A stretch of DNA of 64,000 nucleotides from Rachicladosporium sp. CCFEE 5018 (lineage: Eukaryota > Ascomycota > Dothideomycetes > Cladosporiales > Cladosporiaceae). The position numbers and the translations under genes are program-made. Under the pieces are notes generated by a model. That model was not told the DNA's origin, did no database searches, and saw only the letters and a program-made list of their open reading frames with translations. Below, piece after piece: positions 51,601-61,285 of this stretch. Every line of letters begins with the position of its first letter. Position 1 is the first letter of the stretch. The stretch spans positions 478,666-542,665 of the forward strand of contig KZ111147.1 in NCBI GenBank assembly GCA_002077045.2. Direction: 5' to 3'.

Positions 51601-52891
51601 TGCCATCGACCTGTACCGGTATCTCAGCTTCTAGCACTGGCAACGCCTCGTCGTAGTTCGTTATGCGCCGTGCGCCGAGCTCGAAGTAGGCATCCAACCC
51701 TAACTCGCGCACCCGATCCCAGAATTGCACATCTCTTGCCTGCCGCGCCTGCTGCAGACCAGCCCTATCTTCATCACTAGTAGCCCATCTGCCAGACCCA
51801 GGCAAAGCCCATGAAGGCAACGATCCAAACTCTTGCTCTTCCCATTGGATGTTATCCAGCGCATCGTTCTGCGGCCACCACGAGCTACACCTGTAGAACT
51901 TGATGAAGAAGCGGAAGGACTTGACGAGCAAGCTGGCGCTGATATCGAGCGTGATGTCAAGTACCCTCCCGACGTCCAGATCGAAGGCTCCGACCAGTGC
52001 CATGATCCTGTGGAAGGCATCTTTGGCCATCTCGGTGTCGTCGCTGTTGACCGAGTCGGAGGCGGCATTGTAGTAGTCTGTGAGGAGTTTGGCGTAGCCT
52101 TCTGTCTCTTCACGGAGCAGGTTGAAGTTGGCTTGTCGATAGAGGAGGCTGGTGGTCTTGCGGGTGCGCATGCGTTCAAAGGTCGTGCGGGTGAGGCCCA
52201 GAGCCATGAGGAGAGTGATATCCAGTTCCTGACGGATGATCTCGGGATCAATGCCAGTAGCTGTTACCATCTTGCTGAGCGCCGTGTTCTTGGTGTCTAC
52301 GTCGTCCAACAGAGAGATGGTATCCAAGAAAAGTGCCGCAATGTCAGAATCTTCGGACTGCCGCACGATGAGCTCCTTGACGGTTTCGCCAGCTACCACA
52401 GGATCGAGCTTCCCATCCAAGCCCGCCGTCACCAGCTCTTGCAGCACAGCACTCACGACCAGCTCATCTCCCGCAGCCGCAGCATCCAGCACTGCCTGCC
52501 TGCCCGTTTCTTCCCATGCCGCCAAGGCCTCCTCAGTCACATACTCATACGCATACTCCCTCTCCACTGCTACCGCCTCCGTCGCGTCCTCTTGCACAGC
52601 AGCAGCAGGCGCAGGCGTCACCGGCCGCGACTCCGCGGCACCTACAGCCAACGCCGCTCCTCCATCTCCCCTCTCCGGCGCCCCATCGCTTTCCCGAACT
52701 GCTGGCGCCGGTGAAGTAGGCGCAGACAAGCCTGCCTTACCTTGTCTCTGAGGTCCTCTTCGTCCGCTTTCCCGCTGAGTCTGCTGTGCGAGATTCAGAT
52801 CCTGAGGTCGATGGGGTGATGGCCGTCCATTGCTTTCACTGTATGATCCCCGTTGCTCTGGACGCTTACGCTTGCCACTGCCTGACGCCAT
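45653..52891 (-). CDS. THO2: THO complex subunit THO2 (THOC2)
   Basis: 2412 residues in one uninterrupted 7.2-kb exon, ATG at 52891. After a disordered N-terminus of ~100 residues, the THOC2 helical repeat region occupies about residues 100-1450 (for example QKLVLLKALLAIGALPEALFILGRFPWLAD and LVALLF-like GFNTLYLLDQLFNKPRL). The last ~850 residues are a Pro/Ser/Arg/Asp-rich disordered tail with DRR, RDDRP and SRREP-type repeats, typical of Tho2 C-termini that bind RNA. THO couples transcription to mRNP export and limits R-loops. The size exceeds yeast Tho2 (~1600) because of the tail. Large open frames on the plus strand in this interval are shadows of its GC-rich codons. Confidence 0.96.
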   Translation of the reverse strand: MASGSGKRKRPEQRGSYSESNGRPSPHRPQDLNLAQQTQRESGRRGPQRQGKAGLSAPTSPAPAVRESDGAPERGDGGAALAVGAAESRPVTPAPAAAVQEDATEAVAVEREYAYEYVTEEALAAWEETGRQAVLDAAAAGDELVVSAVLQELVTAGLDGKLDPVVAGETVKELIVRQSEDSDIAALFLDTISLLDDVDTKNTALSKMVTATGIDPEIIRQELDITLLMALGLTRTTFERMRTRKTTSLLYRQANFNLLREETEGYAKLLTDYYNAASDSVNSDDTEMAKDAFHRIMALVGAFDLDVGRVLDITLDISASLLVKSFRFFIKFYRCSSWWPQNDALDNIQWEEQEFGSLPSWALPGSGRWATSDEDRAGLQQARQARDVQFWDRVRELGLDAYFELGARRITNYDEALPVLEAEIPVQVDGRGKELNENQRKRANENREYMRRTKCLPPSGNADAAQLLGFKLRFYASPARDVEDVLPENLIYLAALLIKIGFISLRDLYPHLYPLDEDMPAYRERLEKEKADKERKERPGGGVNALAAAGALADDTLPAMNRLRNENKAASGANSPKSDKKEEESKEELPEPTNQKLVLLKALLAIGALPEALFILGRFPWLADVDTSLPPYLQRILTRMLSKVGEESDPLQDRADLQDTKRQLADTLPDAEGVLKLASRQKTRSRRWLGLDEVDAGDGVEQKHYYADWDDNIPVCQTVDDVFALSSTFLGFLGFKLGLDVLNMTRMLRIAKRSLQQDSLEFNRTRWLDMMRRQLVPALSLTKHNLNVTEEVWDLLKMYPLTTRYDIYTEWFIGRTSRSPDVKIALDRNKAEAKDVLRRITNESGKKGARALGKVALASPGVVVATFINQLESYSNMIPGLVDSVRYFSRLGFDVLIWCLITALSGQGRDRMQADGMLTSSWLQALSRFVAALFTRYNIVDASPVLQYVASELRNGDSTDLELIDQVLAEMAGVKSDINFNDTQVLGMTGGDLLQSVIVRQLADQRHEKKSSAKRLMAALSGPGLTGQILVSIAQERQMYPHREGARDMPLKVLGNNLDKIQQVFAQYLDVLRTNLTIDAFDAAVPGVLELIEEFGLEPGTAFTICRGSMLKKMAEVDAAKKEQQKAELARSKSQEKTVANGDAEMKDAVEMSEKVESEDSSTVKEEKEDVAMAEDAPAADTEADAVVKPASTPAPPALTNGETPPWHPVLVPIMDGLPAVAPDLAARVSVPFFVTFWTLAPQDIHVPMEVYEAEMAKLSSELNKPPERNESSAARLERMRNRPVLTQTIEKLRAEMNDQITGPRGLSQVKMWLNTQKKHWFPRNSTKAERIARHLALLQDCFLPRATMSAVDALYCLQIIKAMHNNATPGFNTLYLLDQLFNKPRLVAIISQCTAREAENLGRFLFEFLKLLAHWHSKQEVYDKEALGSQRQLHGFAKSTDADGAPTGQLEYEEFRRLLTNWHNALTNSLKDCLKSKEYMQIRNSIVMLKTVVSVFPALDFQGKGLMGTLKDLAKDEPRTDLKLAAMSLLGPLKAREATWVKPQHFRLAADGAKEEGGSRAPTPQPKLNAKAEEFKPSATVKAVDGEKTADGKSTPADVKKETTPMTTASTAPAVQPRGPGREQNTRQASAETPRNGPSVTNGASHQASRDAAPSRPASVLPPRPAGAPVKPLPPRPGERGLPGRPERSDERHGRLDRPEDLRQAPSRGQSPGHRSRQRTPERDSRGSFNAPAAVQPGYRDDRPPPRQANDSRHPRDDPRNDPRRDAAPNVAPPARPPFESRNSVPAPSPAVSSPHPDRLSQIRGDGGPPSRQHDQRSSPSHTPGHTTPNAAAVQPSVSVNPERAALISGTNGPTRDRLRERDSKPDSRPPVPRHDSRPNGRIEPPASFRDQQASSRQEPAGDHAPTGPRAGRGGDRDLFEQNGQGRSTGDVARGSTTRNPGPPAQESNYGRLNGPSAPQDVPSGPRAPNGPVTRAGRNFTAPASSASTPAPQPVSSRHDDSSVAPRGPRDVGRQEPSSRNDRHPPSNNVSGTSSADSSAMAGIHPSRAAAFGSANPMPPPLQTNLASNSPRGVASPTTGPPAGPRGSGRPPVGTPTGPSPSVSTPSGPAGPAQRGDQNDRHRANFTNAIGGTNNGPQPPSQGTSFRGAAASRQPSLSGPPTPSGPHTNAQSPAMPFPRDQPSQRDLRSQQGPPSRPESRNGDVRGNERDDGRSRRHEDARDDRPHRSSRESSQRDGRPTDEPPRRPLPPQSMEEGRDRRGPPRSDEPRSRDDRPSRDVDPPRDARRSTRNEEGPPRRGPNDMPQPPSQYGNSNSFKHPLPPQQMPDWQQQQQGRHEDRSRMDDSRRGGRGGPAGGTDRRTDDRRESARVPPSMGAQMGMGRDDNDGRKRRMEDMGPSGPGSDPKRRRSGR

Positions 52892-53440
52892 CGATGGCGA
52901 TGCAGGTGAAGGCGAGGCGTAGCGACGAAGTGTCCAGTGTGAATGTTGGGTTCATTTGTCGTGATGTGGATCGAACGCGGGGGAGTCGTGTGCGTTGTTC
53001 ACTAAATCGATCCTTTCAGGATAACAAATATGGAGGACTACCTGAACGCGTCGCGATTTGATGGAGGACAGACCGTGTATGCAGCGTCGCGCTGGTAAGA
53101 TTGCGGTGTGGTAGAGGTTCCGGTGGTGAAGGCTGTGGCTTTGGCTGTGAAGTTCGGAAGACGGGTCACTCGGGTCTACCCGTGGGCAATTGACATGTTG
53201 AACGATACAGTAGAACGGGGCAATTATTTTGTGCAAACCTGCGATTTGACCGATGTTACGCATTCAGTGGTCAGTCAAGCCTCGCTACTACGTGATCGTT
53301 GCTCAATGTTATGCCTTGGGTCTAGCTCGGTGTACGTGGAGACAAGAATCGCTGCTCGAAAGGCATTCAACCCTGTGCTTTTCCAGTCTATGTATCTACA
53401 CAAGATGTACGAATCCATCTCCTCGTTTCATTGCAAGACT
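52892..53440. other. Promoter region of THO2 / 3' end of thioredoxin-like gene
   Basis: About 550 bp, no gene supported. Confidence 0.5.
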
Positions 53441-53866
53441 CTACACGCCCTTGGACAGCATCTCGCCGAGCTCCTTCATCTTCTCAGGCACAACACCCTC
53501 GACCTTGGAGACCTCCTTGCCAGACTTGTACACGACGATGCTCGGGGCCTGAGTGATGCCGTGGAATTTCTGCAGTCCACTGTCAGCGTCATGCTCGTGC
53601 GTCAATGAAATGACAGATTCGCTTACGGCAGCCTCGGGGTACTTGGAGATGTCAAGCTTGTAGGAGTCGACGGTCGAGGCGAACTTGGTTGCGTAGCTGG
53701 GCGAGTGTCAGTGCTGGGTGAAGTCGTGTAATGTATGGTTCTGCGCTTACCTCTCGGCCTGAGGAGAGACCTCGCCCTCGTAGGCGTAGACCAGGACGTA
53801 CTTGTCAGTCGTCTCAAGCGCCTTGTCGAAGTCGGCCTTGCTAGTGAGCTCAGTGTGGGCACCCAT
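53441..53866 (-). CDS. Thioredoxin-fold protein lacking the CXXC site
   Basis: Three exons, 53866-53751, 53696-53627 and 53569-53441 (introns 54 and 57 bp), 104 residues, the size of a thioredoxin. The fold is visible in TSKADFDKALE, YVLVYAYEG, VDSYKLDISKYPEAAKFHGI, the cis-Pro loop TQAPSIVVYKSGKEV and a C-terminal helix (PEKMKELGEML). Where thioredoxins have WCGPC, the sequence is EGEVSPQ; there is no cysteine at all in the protein. It can therefore not act as a dithiol oxidoreductase and may be a structural or chaperone-like relative. The cysteine-lacking stretch lies in exon 1, which is intact and in frame, so it is not a splicing artefact. Confidence 0.85.
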
Positions 53867-55417
53867 CTTGAATATGTGGTGAATGATTTTGTGGTGAAGT
53901 GGTAGGGAGAAGTGACGAGAAAGAGATCAAGGGAAAGATGCAGGTACACTACCTCTTACTTATGGATGCAAGCCTCTGCCTTATCTCTTTGGTAGCGGGG
54001 ACCACAGATCGTAGCGGTGAACAGTGCTTACGCTTGGGATGATTGTTAGGGCGAACGATCACGCCGACGGGCCGGGGGACCTGCATGAGTAGGCGAGCGA
54101 TCGTAGAGTCTATTCGCTCTTGCCAAATGTAGCTCATGCAGATCAATACATGTAGGTGAAGATTTCGTAGGTGTGATTACTCGAGTCGGCGCAGCTCATG
54201 GACCGTTGTGTCAAGATAGTCGCTTTCATGGTGGGGTGAAGAAGTGGCTTAGGATTCTCGATAACGTAGATATTGGGTTGTTGTTTCATGACGTTGGGAA
54301 TCCGTTGATCGCCCCCATTCTCGTGCAGAAGCGCGTTGGAGGCCCAGAACCCCACATGAGCTTCGATGGACTCCGCAGCCGGCCTGATCGTCACGGCGAC
54401 TCAGTGCCAAGATGGCCTTGATCGAGTCAAACTTTTCTAGATGATGGCGAGACCAGTGTTGAGCATTCGCAGGCTACCTTAGATATGGTATAAGTATTGG
54501 GTAGAAAGACCGTGGTCGGGATCCAATAGAGTAAGAATAGGAAAGCGCACAAAGTCAGCTGACGAGGTGTGCTTAGCGTGTCAGATCCCGCTTCCGTTCT
54601 CCGTCTCCCGCACCAGACTCGGGACGTTTTGCTCGAGGGCAAGGTGAAGTCGAAAGCAATTGACGGTGATAACGAAGTCGATGACATTAGGTACCTCAGC
54701 ACAACCGACTGCGTGCTCTTCTCGAACACTGTCTGGCTCTCACTCAAGGTCTGAGAGATTGAAAAGCCGTAGGCGCCCAGAATTGAGAAGGCCTTCCGCT
54801 GGAGGGGTCACGATTGGCTGCCGCGGGCTGAAAACGCGTCGGCAAGCAAGGCGTGCAAGGAAAACCCCACCTCCAAGCCGCACGACACTTCGTGACCTAG
54901 AGCTTCCAGTGTCGCGTCTCGCTTTGTCTCGTCCAGCTTCTGTTCCAGACATTATCTCACATCTCGAGACCATCGAGAACGACATATTACTGTTCATGAG
55001 GTCGCGTCATTGAGTGCGGTATTGAGACGAATCTCGGTCATCTCCAGGTAAGTCCCGCCGCGGTGTCGATCGCCGACGATAGCGTGGCACAAGCGTGTGG
55101 CCGTGCACTCGCACCTCGAAGCAAGGCGTTTCGCACGTCGGACATGACTGGGACGGCAGTCGATGAAGATTGAACGTACAAGACATTTCGCTGATCATGC
55201 TTTCAAGTTGTGAACCTTCGTCGACACCGCACCTTCCACCCAGCTTCGCCATCTCATGCTTGCCAGCGCGAAGCTGAGCCCACCACGACGACACTTCGAC
55301 ACGCAGCATCGATATTCGTAGAGCATCGTCAGAGAGCTATCGTAACACGCCAATCACGAGAAGGAGCTTAACTCCGGCCATAGAGCCTCGAGAAACGCGT
55401 CGACGACGGCGCCGACC
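53867..55417. other. Divergent intergenic region, unclear content
   Basis: About 1.55 kb between the thioredoxin-like and forkhead genes. Frames at 54569-54754 and 54660-55013 (plus) and 54427-54747 (minus) overlap and are partly protein-like, but none has splice support, so no gene is called. Confidence 0.45.
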
Positions 55418-57877
55418 ATGGCGACTCACCACCCACTAGCAATAGACGCGTCGGGCATGCATGAAGTCGAATCAGCCCTGCTCGAAGCATTGCGACCACC
55501 TTCGAATCACGCGAACCTGGCCATGGAGCCACCATCAGCCACTGGTAACGGATCATCACCCACAAAGGTAGACAGCTCCCCGCCGAGACCTTTCCACGCA
55601 CTTCAGGATTTCCGCATCCCACCACCGACGCGTCATGAATACACCGACTCGCCCCAGAAGAATGGAGGATTCTACCACATGTATCAACAGGTTGCGCCGC
55701 CGCCACAGAAGGCACTATACGCATCCTTCCCAGTTACACAGTAGGTGCTCCTAGAATATCCAAGCATTTGACGCGTCCCAGCGGATAAAGACGCGTCAAT
55801 CACGAATGCTTGTACTGACAGCTTCAGTAGGACGTACGACAAGGAGAACTTGCCGCAATCCGCCGCGTCATTCGGCGATTTGACCATGGCTCCGTACTCG
55901 GACAACGACTACGGCTACAAGGGTCCGATGAAGCGAACCTCTGACTGCACTCCATTGGGAGACCGCAACGCGAAGAAGTTGAAGCAGCGATTCGAGGAAG
56001 ACGAGCCATTCGAGTTGCCTGACCCAAGTGAAATGCCGCACATTGCCGATGATGGAGGGAAGCCAACGTACAGCTACGCCATCATGATTGGCATGGCCAT
56101 CTTGAGAGCCCAGCACCGACGTCTCACACTTGCACAGATCTACAAGTGGATCTCTGATCACTTTGCGTTCTACCGCATGGAGGACAGCGGATGGCAGAAT
56201 AGCATTCGGCATAACCTGAGTCTTAACAAGAGCTTCGTCAAGCAGGACCGGCCTAAAGATGATCCAGGAAAAGGCAGCTATTGGACGATCGTGCCCGGTC
56301 AGGAGCGTCCATTTTTGCAAGACAAGAAGAATCCAATGCGTCGCAACACGGACGTATCGCAGTACATTCACAGCCTGCCCTCGGACATCACAGGGTTCAG
56401 GCCATCGGGTGTGCCAGCTATTGTGCAGTTCACTCTTGCACCCAACCCACTCAAGAAGGAGACACCCAAGGCAATCGACACAGCCAAATTTCCAGATGAG
56501 ACTGAGCTGTCTTCTGATGGTACCATCCCAGCATCAGATCCAGCTCTACAAGAGGATGACACGGACACGATGGCCATGCCCCCACCACCAGCACCAATGC
56601 GGTCCTCGCCTCCACCAGAGGAGCTCGGTTCTTCGCCACCTCCAATGCCCAGTGAGCCGGAGCGTGACAATACGCCACCACCCATGCCACGCTTCCCCTC
56701 GAACAGTCGATCAGGCGGCAGAAGGCAGAAGTTCTCTGGGCTGAACGACAGCGGGTATTGGTCGTCCATCGAGTCGTCCGCAGCACGAGGGGCAGCCCAT
56801 CAGCTCACATCCGAAGCAGACATCAGCAGGACGCGGATCAGGAAGGGTCGCGCAGAGGAGGAGATCGCCCGCATCCGCAGCTCATCATTCGACAGCCCCA
56901 GCAAGGACAGGCGTGGACCGACATCGCATTATCTGTCCTCGCCGACGCGTGTAGATAACCCTCTGACTCCTGCAGTGGTCTTCAAGCGGCCGACTAAGCC
57001 TCCACCATCAGCATCCCCGAATACCAATTTGCGGAATCACAGAGACCGCATCAAGGCATTGCTCGGCTCGCCTGCCAAGGCACTCAGTCCGCTACCTGAA
57101 GGTGTGTCATGGTCACCAGCATTCAATCTAGGAGAGGATCTCAGTACCAATGGTTTCACACCATTCCGATCACCGTACAAGACTGCGAGGACGCCGTGGA
57201 AGCCAGCGTTCGAGGGTACGCCAGGAACTGCGAACACGCAGCGCATCTCGAAGCTCTTCGATGTGTATCTTGATGAGCCTGAGGAAGATCTGACGGCGCG
57301 CGGGTCGCCGGAGAAGAAGTCTAATAGACGTGAGTCCTACACGAAGCCACTAAAATCGTACGCATACTAACAGCCCTTTTCAGGTCCCTCCCTCGCCCGC
57401 GCTGCCACAAGCACCGGCATCCTCGCCGACATCACCGGCTCTGCCAAGCAGAACAACAGCAACCCTACCCTCACTCTCCCTCACGAAAATGTCTTCTCCC
57501 TCTCCCCGTTCTTCACGAAGCAGGCCAACTTCAGCAAGCTTGGCTCACCTCTGAAGCACTCCCGCACAGCGTCGGAGCTCCTATCGACCTCGTCCGCAGA
57601 TAACTTCTGGGCCGAGTTTGGCGGGGAGAACGAGATGCCTCGGCCTCATACCAGTGCTGGCGCGGAGGGCAAAGTGCTGGAAGACCTGTTCGGTGTGGAG
57701 TTGCCAAGCGACGGCCCGAGCGAGGAGGGCATTGATCTGTTCCAGGACTTCGGCAAGATTGGAGGGCAGGCACCTGTGCAGGACAGGAGCCTAGGGAGCC
57801 CGGTCAGGAAGGCAGTGGGCAGTATGGGACCGCCGGCCAGACCGGGTTTGGGGAGAAGCAATACTAGTCGATGGTAG
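55418..57877 (+). CDS. Forkhead transcription factor (FKH1/2-like)
   Basis: Three exons, 55418-55740, 55828-57329 and 57384-57877 (introns 87 and 54 bp), 772 residues. The forkhead domain is at about residues 185-270: KPTYSYAIMIGMAIL, RLTLAQIYKWISDHF, GWQNSIRHNLSLNKSFVK and GKGSYWTI. N- and C-terminal regions are Pro/Ser-rich with many SP/TP sites (SPTK, SSPPP, SPEKK, SPVRK), suggesting CDK control. No FHA domain is visible, so it is closer to Sep1/Hcm1-type or a Fkh lacking FHA than to canonical Fkh2. It is nuclear, likely in cell-cycle regulation. KEN (in DKENLP) near the start of exon 2 resembles an APC degron. Confidence 0.9.
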
Positions 57878-58531
57878 ATGGGAGCATTGTGGGCTTGGCG
57901 TAGATGGCGTTGGGGAACGATTTTGATGATTTGAACATGAGGGCAAGGCAACGAGATGATACCACGACTGGATGCGAAGGGCTTCGGTTGATGATAGGAT
58001 GACTGGGGCAGGCTTTTGGTTTCGTGCTTCAGGGTGTTGCGATTGTATTGCAGTGCGATGTGTAGCGGTGGTTGACTTTGGGCTGCACTCCGTACAATAC
58101 AAGCTCAATTGCACAGTACACTTCATGGCGCGCATGCTTCCAGTTCACAGCTCGCCCATGGTATTGTGATGGACACTCAAGACGGATCTCCGGCTCTCGC
58201 ATTACCTTGAGAGACTTGGACGAGACCTCGCTGCCGTAGCCTGATTGGGCAATTCGTGACGTCGGGCTTTGGTTGGATTTCGTTCCGAGCAGATGCAGGT
58301 ACCAGACGATCACAGAATATTGTTGTGAAAAAACTTGGTGTTCTCTTCGATTACCACGCTCCACAACCTCGTCCTTGCCGTTGGTCAGCCACAGTGTCGA
58401 GGAAAAACTCTGCAAACGACTGCCAGATCCTAACATCGCACCTGCTCGCTGTTCCAAGCGCTCTTCAACGCCGCAAAGGAACAGGGATCACAGTCGGCGT
58501 TGAGTAAAGAGTTACCTGCACGGCCGACAAG
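57878..58531. other. Intergenic, no gene seen
   Basis: About 650 bp upstream of the methyltransferase. Nothing supported. Confidence 0.5.
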
Positions 58532-59695
58532 ATGAGCTATCATGGTGACTGCTTTTACCATCCAATGAATCTCATTACCAGTTCTGACGAGCTATAGATG
58601 GGCTCATCGAGACCGTGGTCGATGGCGGATACCTCCCAACCTTCCTCCTGCGGCGAGGCATTCGGGCCCAGCTCCAGGAGCGGATCAACACGATAGCCAG
58701 CACGTCGTTGACTAGTGCACTGGAGACGAAGATGCGCTATGTCGACCTTCTGCGAACACGACCCATAGCTATCAATACCGACGATGCTAATAAACAGCAC
58801 TACGAAGTTGGGACTGAGGTTCTGGTCGCCGCTCTGGGTCCACGGATGAAGTACTCGGCCTGCTACTACCCGACTGGAAAGGAAAGTCTAGTAGAAGCAG
58901 AGGAGGCGATGCTGGACCTGTATGTGGAGCGAGCGCAGTTGAAGGACGGGATGAAAATCTTTGACCTTGGGTAATTGCCTCGCCACCCTTGATCCCAGAT
59001 GACTACAGACTAACAAACTACCCAGATGCGGCTGGGGGTCCCTATCCCTCTACCTCGCCGCCCGCTTCCCCTCCTCGCAAATAACAGCCTTCTCCAACTC
59101 GCGCACACAAAAACAGCACATCGATTCCCAAGCCTCTCGCCTCAATCTCACAAACCTGCAAGTCATAACCGGCGACATCTCCACCGAGATCTTCACCTCC
59201 ACGCCCCTCGAGGGAACTTTCGATAGAGTTCTCAGCATCGAGCTCTTCGAACACATGAAAAACTACGAGTTGCTCATGTCCAAAGTCTCAACCTTGCTAA
59301 AACCCTCGGGTAAACTCTTCGTCCACATCTTCGCCCACAAATCCACGCCCTACGATTTCGACTCCGGCTGGATGACCGAGCACTTTTTCACAGGTGGTAC
59401 TATGCCCTCTCTCGACCTACTGTTGTACTTCCAGCGCGATCTCAAAATCCAGCAGCAGTGGTGGGTGAACGGCAAGCATTACGCGAGGACTTGCGAGCAG
59501 TGGTTTGAGAAGTTCTCGAAAGCGAAAGGGGAGATCTGGGGGAGTCTGGAGGGGACTTATGGGAAGGGTGAGGCGTTGAGGTGGTTTCATCGGTGGCAGG
59601 TTTTTTATTTGGCGTGCGCGGAGTTGTTTGCTTGGGGGGGTGGGGAGGAGTGGGGCGTGGGGCATTATTTGTTTGAGAAACCTGCGGAGAGTTGA
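58532..59695 (+). CDS. SAM-dependent methyltransferase, CMAS / coclaurine-NMT-like family
   Basis: Three exons, 58532-58544, 58598-58970 and 59026-59695 (introns 53 and 55 bp), 351 residues. The first exon is only 13 nt (MSYH plus one base); the splice restores the N-terminal helix (IETVVDGGYLPTFLLRRGIR). The SAM motif is FDLGCGWGSLSLYLAARF, followed by the CMAS-type MKYSACYYPTG, FDRVLSIELFEHMKNY and FVHIFAHKSTPYDF. Members methylate lipids (cyclopropane synthesis) or small amines. HYARTCEQWF and the FYLACAELFAWG ending match the fungal branch annotated as CMAS-like methyltransferase. Substrate unknown. The last ~77 codons are duplicated at 1-233. Confidence 0.9.
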
Positions 59696-59897
59696 GTGAG
59701 ATGAGAAAATTGGGCTGGCGCAGCGAGGTGTGCGAGCGAAAGCCGCGTATAGATTTGTATCGCTGCAGCGCGCAGAAAAGCTGCATAGCTGACGAGTGGT
59801 CGAGCTGGGTATCATAATCCCTTCCTTTCCTTTCCCGTCCGTAACGCCACGCTAAAGTCAAGTCAAGTCAATCCATCTCCTCTTTCCCCCCTGCCAA

Positions 59898-60929
59898 TCA
59901 TCCTAGCCTCTGCCTCTTCGCCCCTGACCCACCACGCGCATCGTGCAATCGCTTCCTCTCAAGCTCCTCCTTCATGATGCGCTCAGCGTTGCTCATCTTC
60001 TTTGCTGGCGCCATCGGAGCAGCGGAGGACTTGCCAGAGTGTGCATTCTTCTTGCTGCCGCCCATAAGAGGGTTGGACTTCTTTGCTAGACCACCAAGTG
60101 AGATCTTGGGTGGTGCTGCGGATATTGGCGCTGGGGTTGCTGATGTGTCGGCAGACTCTGCCAGCGGCTGTGCTACATCTGCAGGAATTGCTGCAGCATC
60201 CGCAGTCGAGAACGTGTGGATCGCCACCGCCGCATCTGGCGAAGGCTCCGCGACTACCTCCACTTTCTGCGGCGCAGCCTTTGCAGCCAAACTCAAGCTG
60301 ACCTTCACCGGCTCAACCACAATCTCCTCCATCGCAATTTTAGGCCTCCCCTCTTCCTCCCTCTCCCTCACCTTCGCCATCTCCCTTGCCCTCTTCACCT
60401 GCTGTTCCAGCAACCGGCTCTCAAGCGTCTCATCCCCCTTCGCCATCCTCTCCGTCTTCTTCACTCCCTCCCTTCGTGCGATAGCATCCGCCGAGTCATC
60501 CACGAAACTGATCTCCAACCCCCGTTCCCCTTCCTCGCTAACCCGACACAACCCCTCCCGTCCAAGAAACTTCGCAAACTCCGTCAAACTCGGCCACTTC
60601 GTACTATTCATATGCACATGCTCCTTATCCCTGATATACTCCTGGTAAAAGCCATTCATACTTACCTTCTTCTCGCCATGACTCGTCTTTAGTAATTGCA
60701 AGAAGTCGCGGCGGAACTGGTCGGAGTACTGGTTGATGTACTTTATGGGGTCTTCGCCTACGATTGACAGGGCGCGGACGTGGGATTCGGAGAGGGTGTG
60801 CTGTTTAAAGCCGTTTTCGTCGCGGCATTGCTTGGCGCAGATTTGGCAGTACCATCGTAGGCGTTGGAGGCCTTTGGCTTTCATTTTGTTGGCGATGTGT
60901 TTGGTGGAACCGGCTTCGGCTTTAGGCAT
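59898..60929 (-). CDS. kin17: KIN17-like DNA/RNA-binding zinc-finger protein (right copy)
   Basis: Intact 343-residue single-exon copy of the gene at 437-1468, same length, with C28, C31, H44 and H50 conserved. The 11 amino-acid differences lie mainly in the Ala/Pro-rich tail (for example D to H, L to H, L to S) and a few in the winged-helix region (K to I, M to T). Both copies keep their reading frame, so both may still be functional. Confidence 0.9.
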   Translation of the reverse strand: MPKAEAGSTKHIANKMKAKGLQRLRWYCQICAKQCRDENGFKQHTLSESHVRALSIVGEDPIKYINQYSDQFRRDFLQLLKTSHGEKKVSMNGFYQEYIRDKEHVHMNSTKWPSLTEFAKFLGREGLCRVSEEGERGLEISFVDDSADAIARREGVKKTERMAKGDETLESRLLEQQVKRAREMAKVREREEEGRPKIAMEEIVVEPVKVSLSLAAKAAPQKVEVVAEPSPDAAVAIHTFSTADAAAIPADVAQPLAESADTSATPAPISAAPPKISLGGLAKKSNPLMGGSKKNAHSGKSSAAPMAPAKKMSNAERIMKEELERKRLHDARGGSGAKRQRLG

Positions 60930-61285
60930 CGTGGCGGTGGGGGGAGGGGGTCCGGAGAGATGACTTGGCTATGGTGACTGGAAGGGTAGTGGAGACCGGT
61001 AGGCGATAGGTGGTCACGCTGAGCAGAGAAGTACGCGGCTTGTGTTCGGCTGCATAAGCTGTTGGCAGGTCAGTGAATCTACATCACATGTGACGGAGTG
61101 GTGACTAAGCGGGAGTGGTGTTCGGGTTACACGACATGTTCGCTTAGAACAGGAGACATATCGGACAGGTATCATATTAAAGTACGGTTCTTGCGCCGTC
61201 ATGTCCTCTCCGTTGCCACTCACGAAGGGGTCCTGGCACTGCGGTCTTTCGTACCGTTGCGCTGGCCACTCCTGGCTTGTCGAGT
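60930..61285. promoter_or_regulatory. Shared upstream region, right KIN17 / mitochondrial-type gene
   Basis: About 355 bp between divergent starts; homologous to 1469-1830 with a shorter, interrupted G run. Confidence 0.5.

Noticed and set aside
45653..52891. Long open frames on the plus strand inside THO2 (for example near 51833-52714, 49268-49831 and 47964-48602)
   Set aside because: They are complementary shadows of GC-rich THO2 codons, lack splice and start context, and encode no recognisable domain.
54427..55013. Overlapping frames on both strands between the thioredoxin-like and forkhead genes
   Set aside because: Each is partly protein-like, but they conflict with one another and have no splice or family support.
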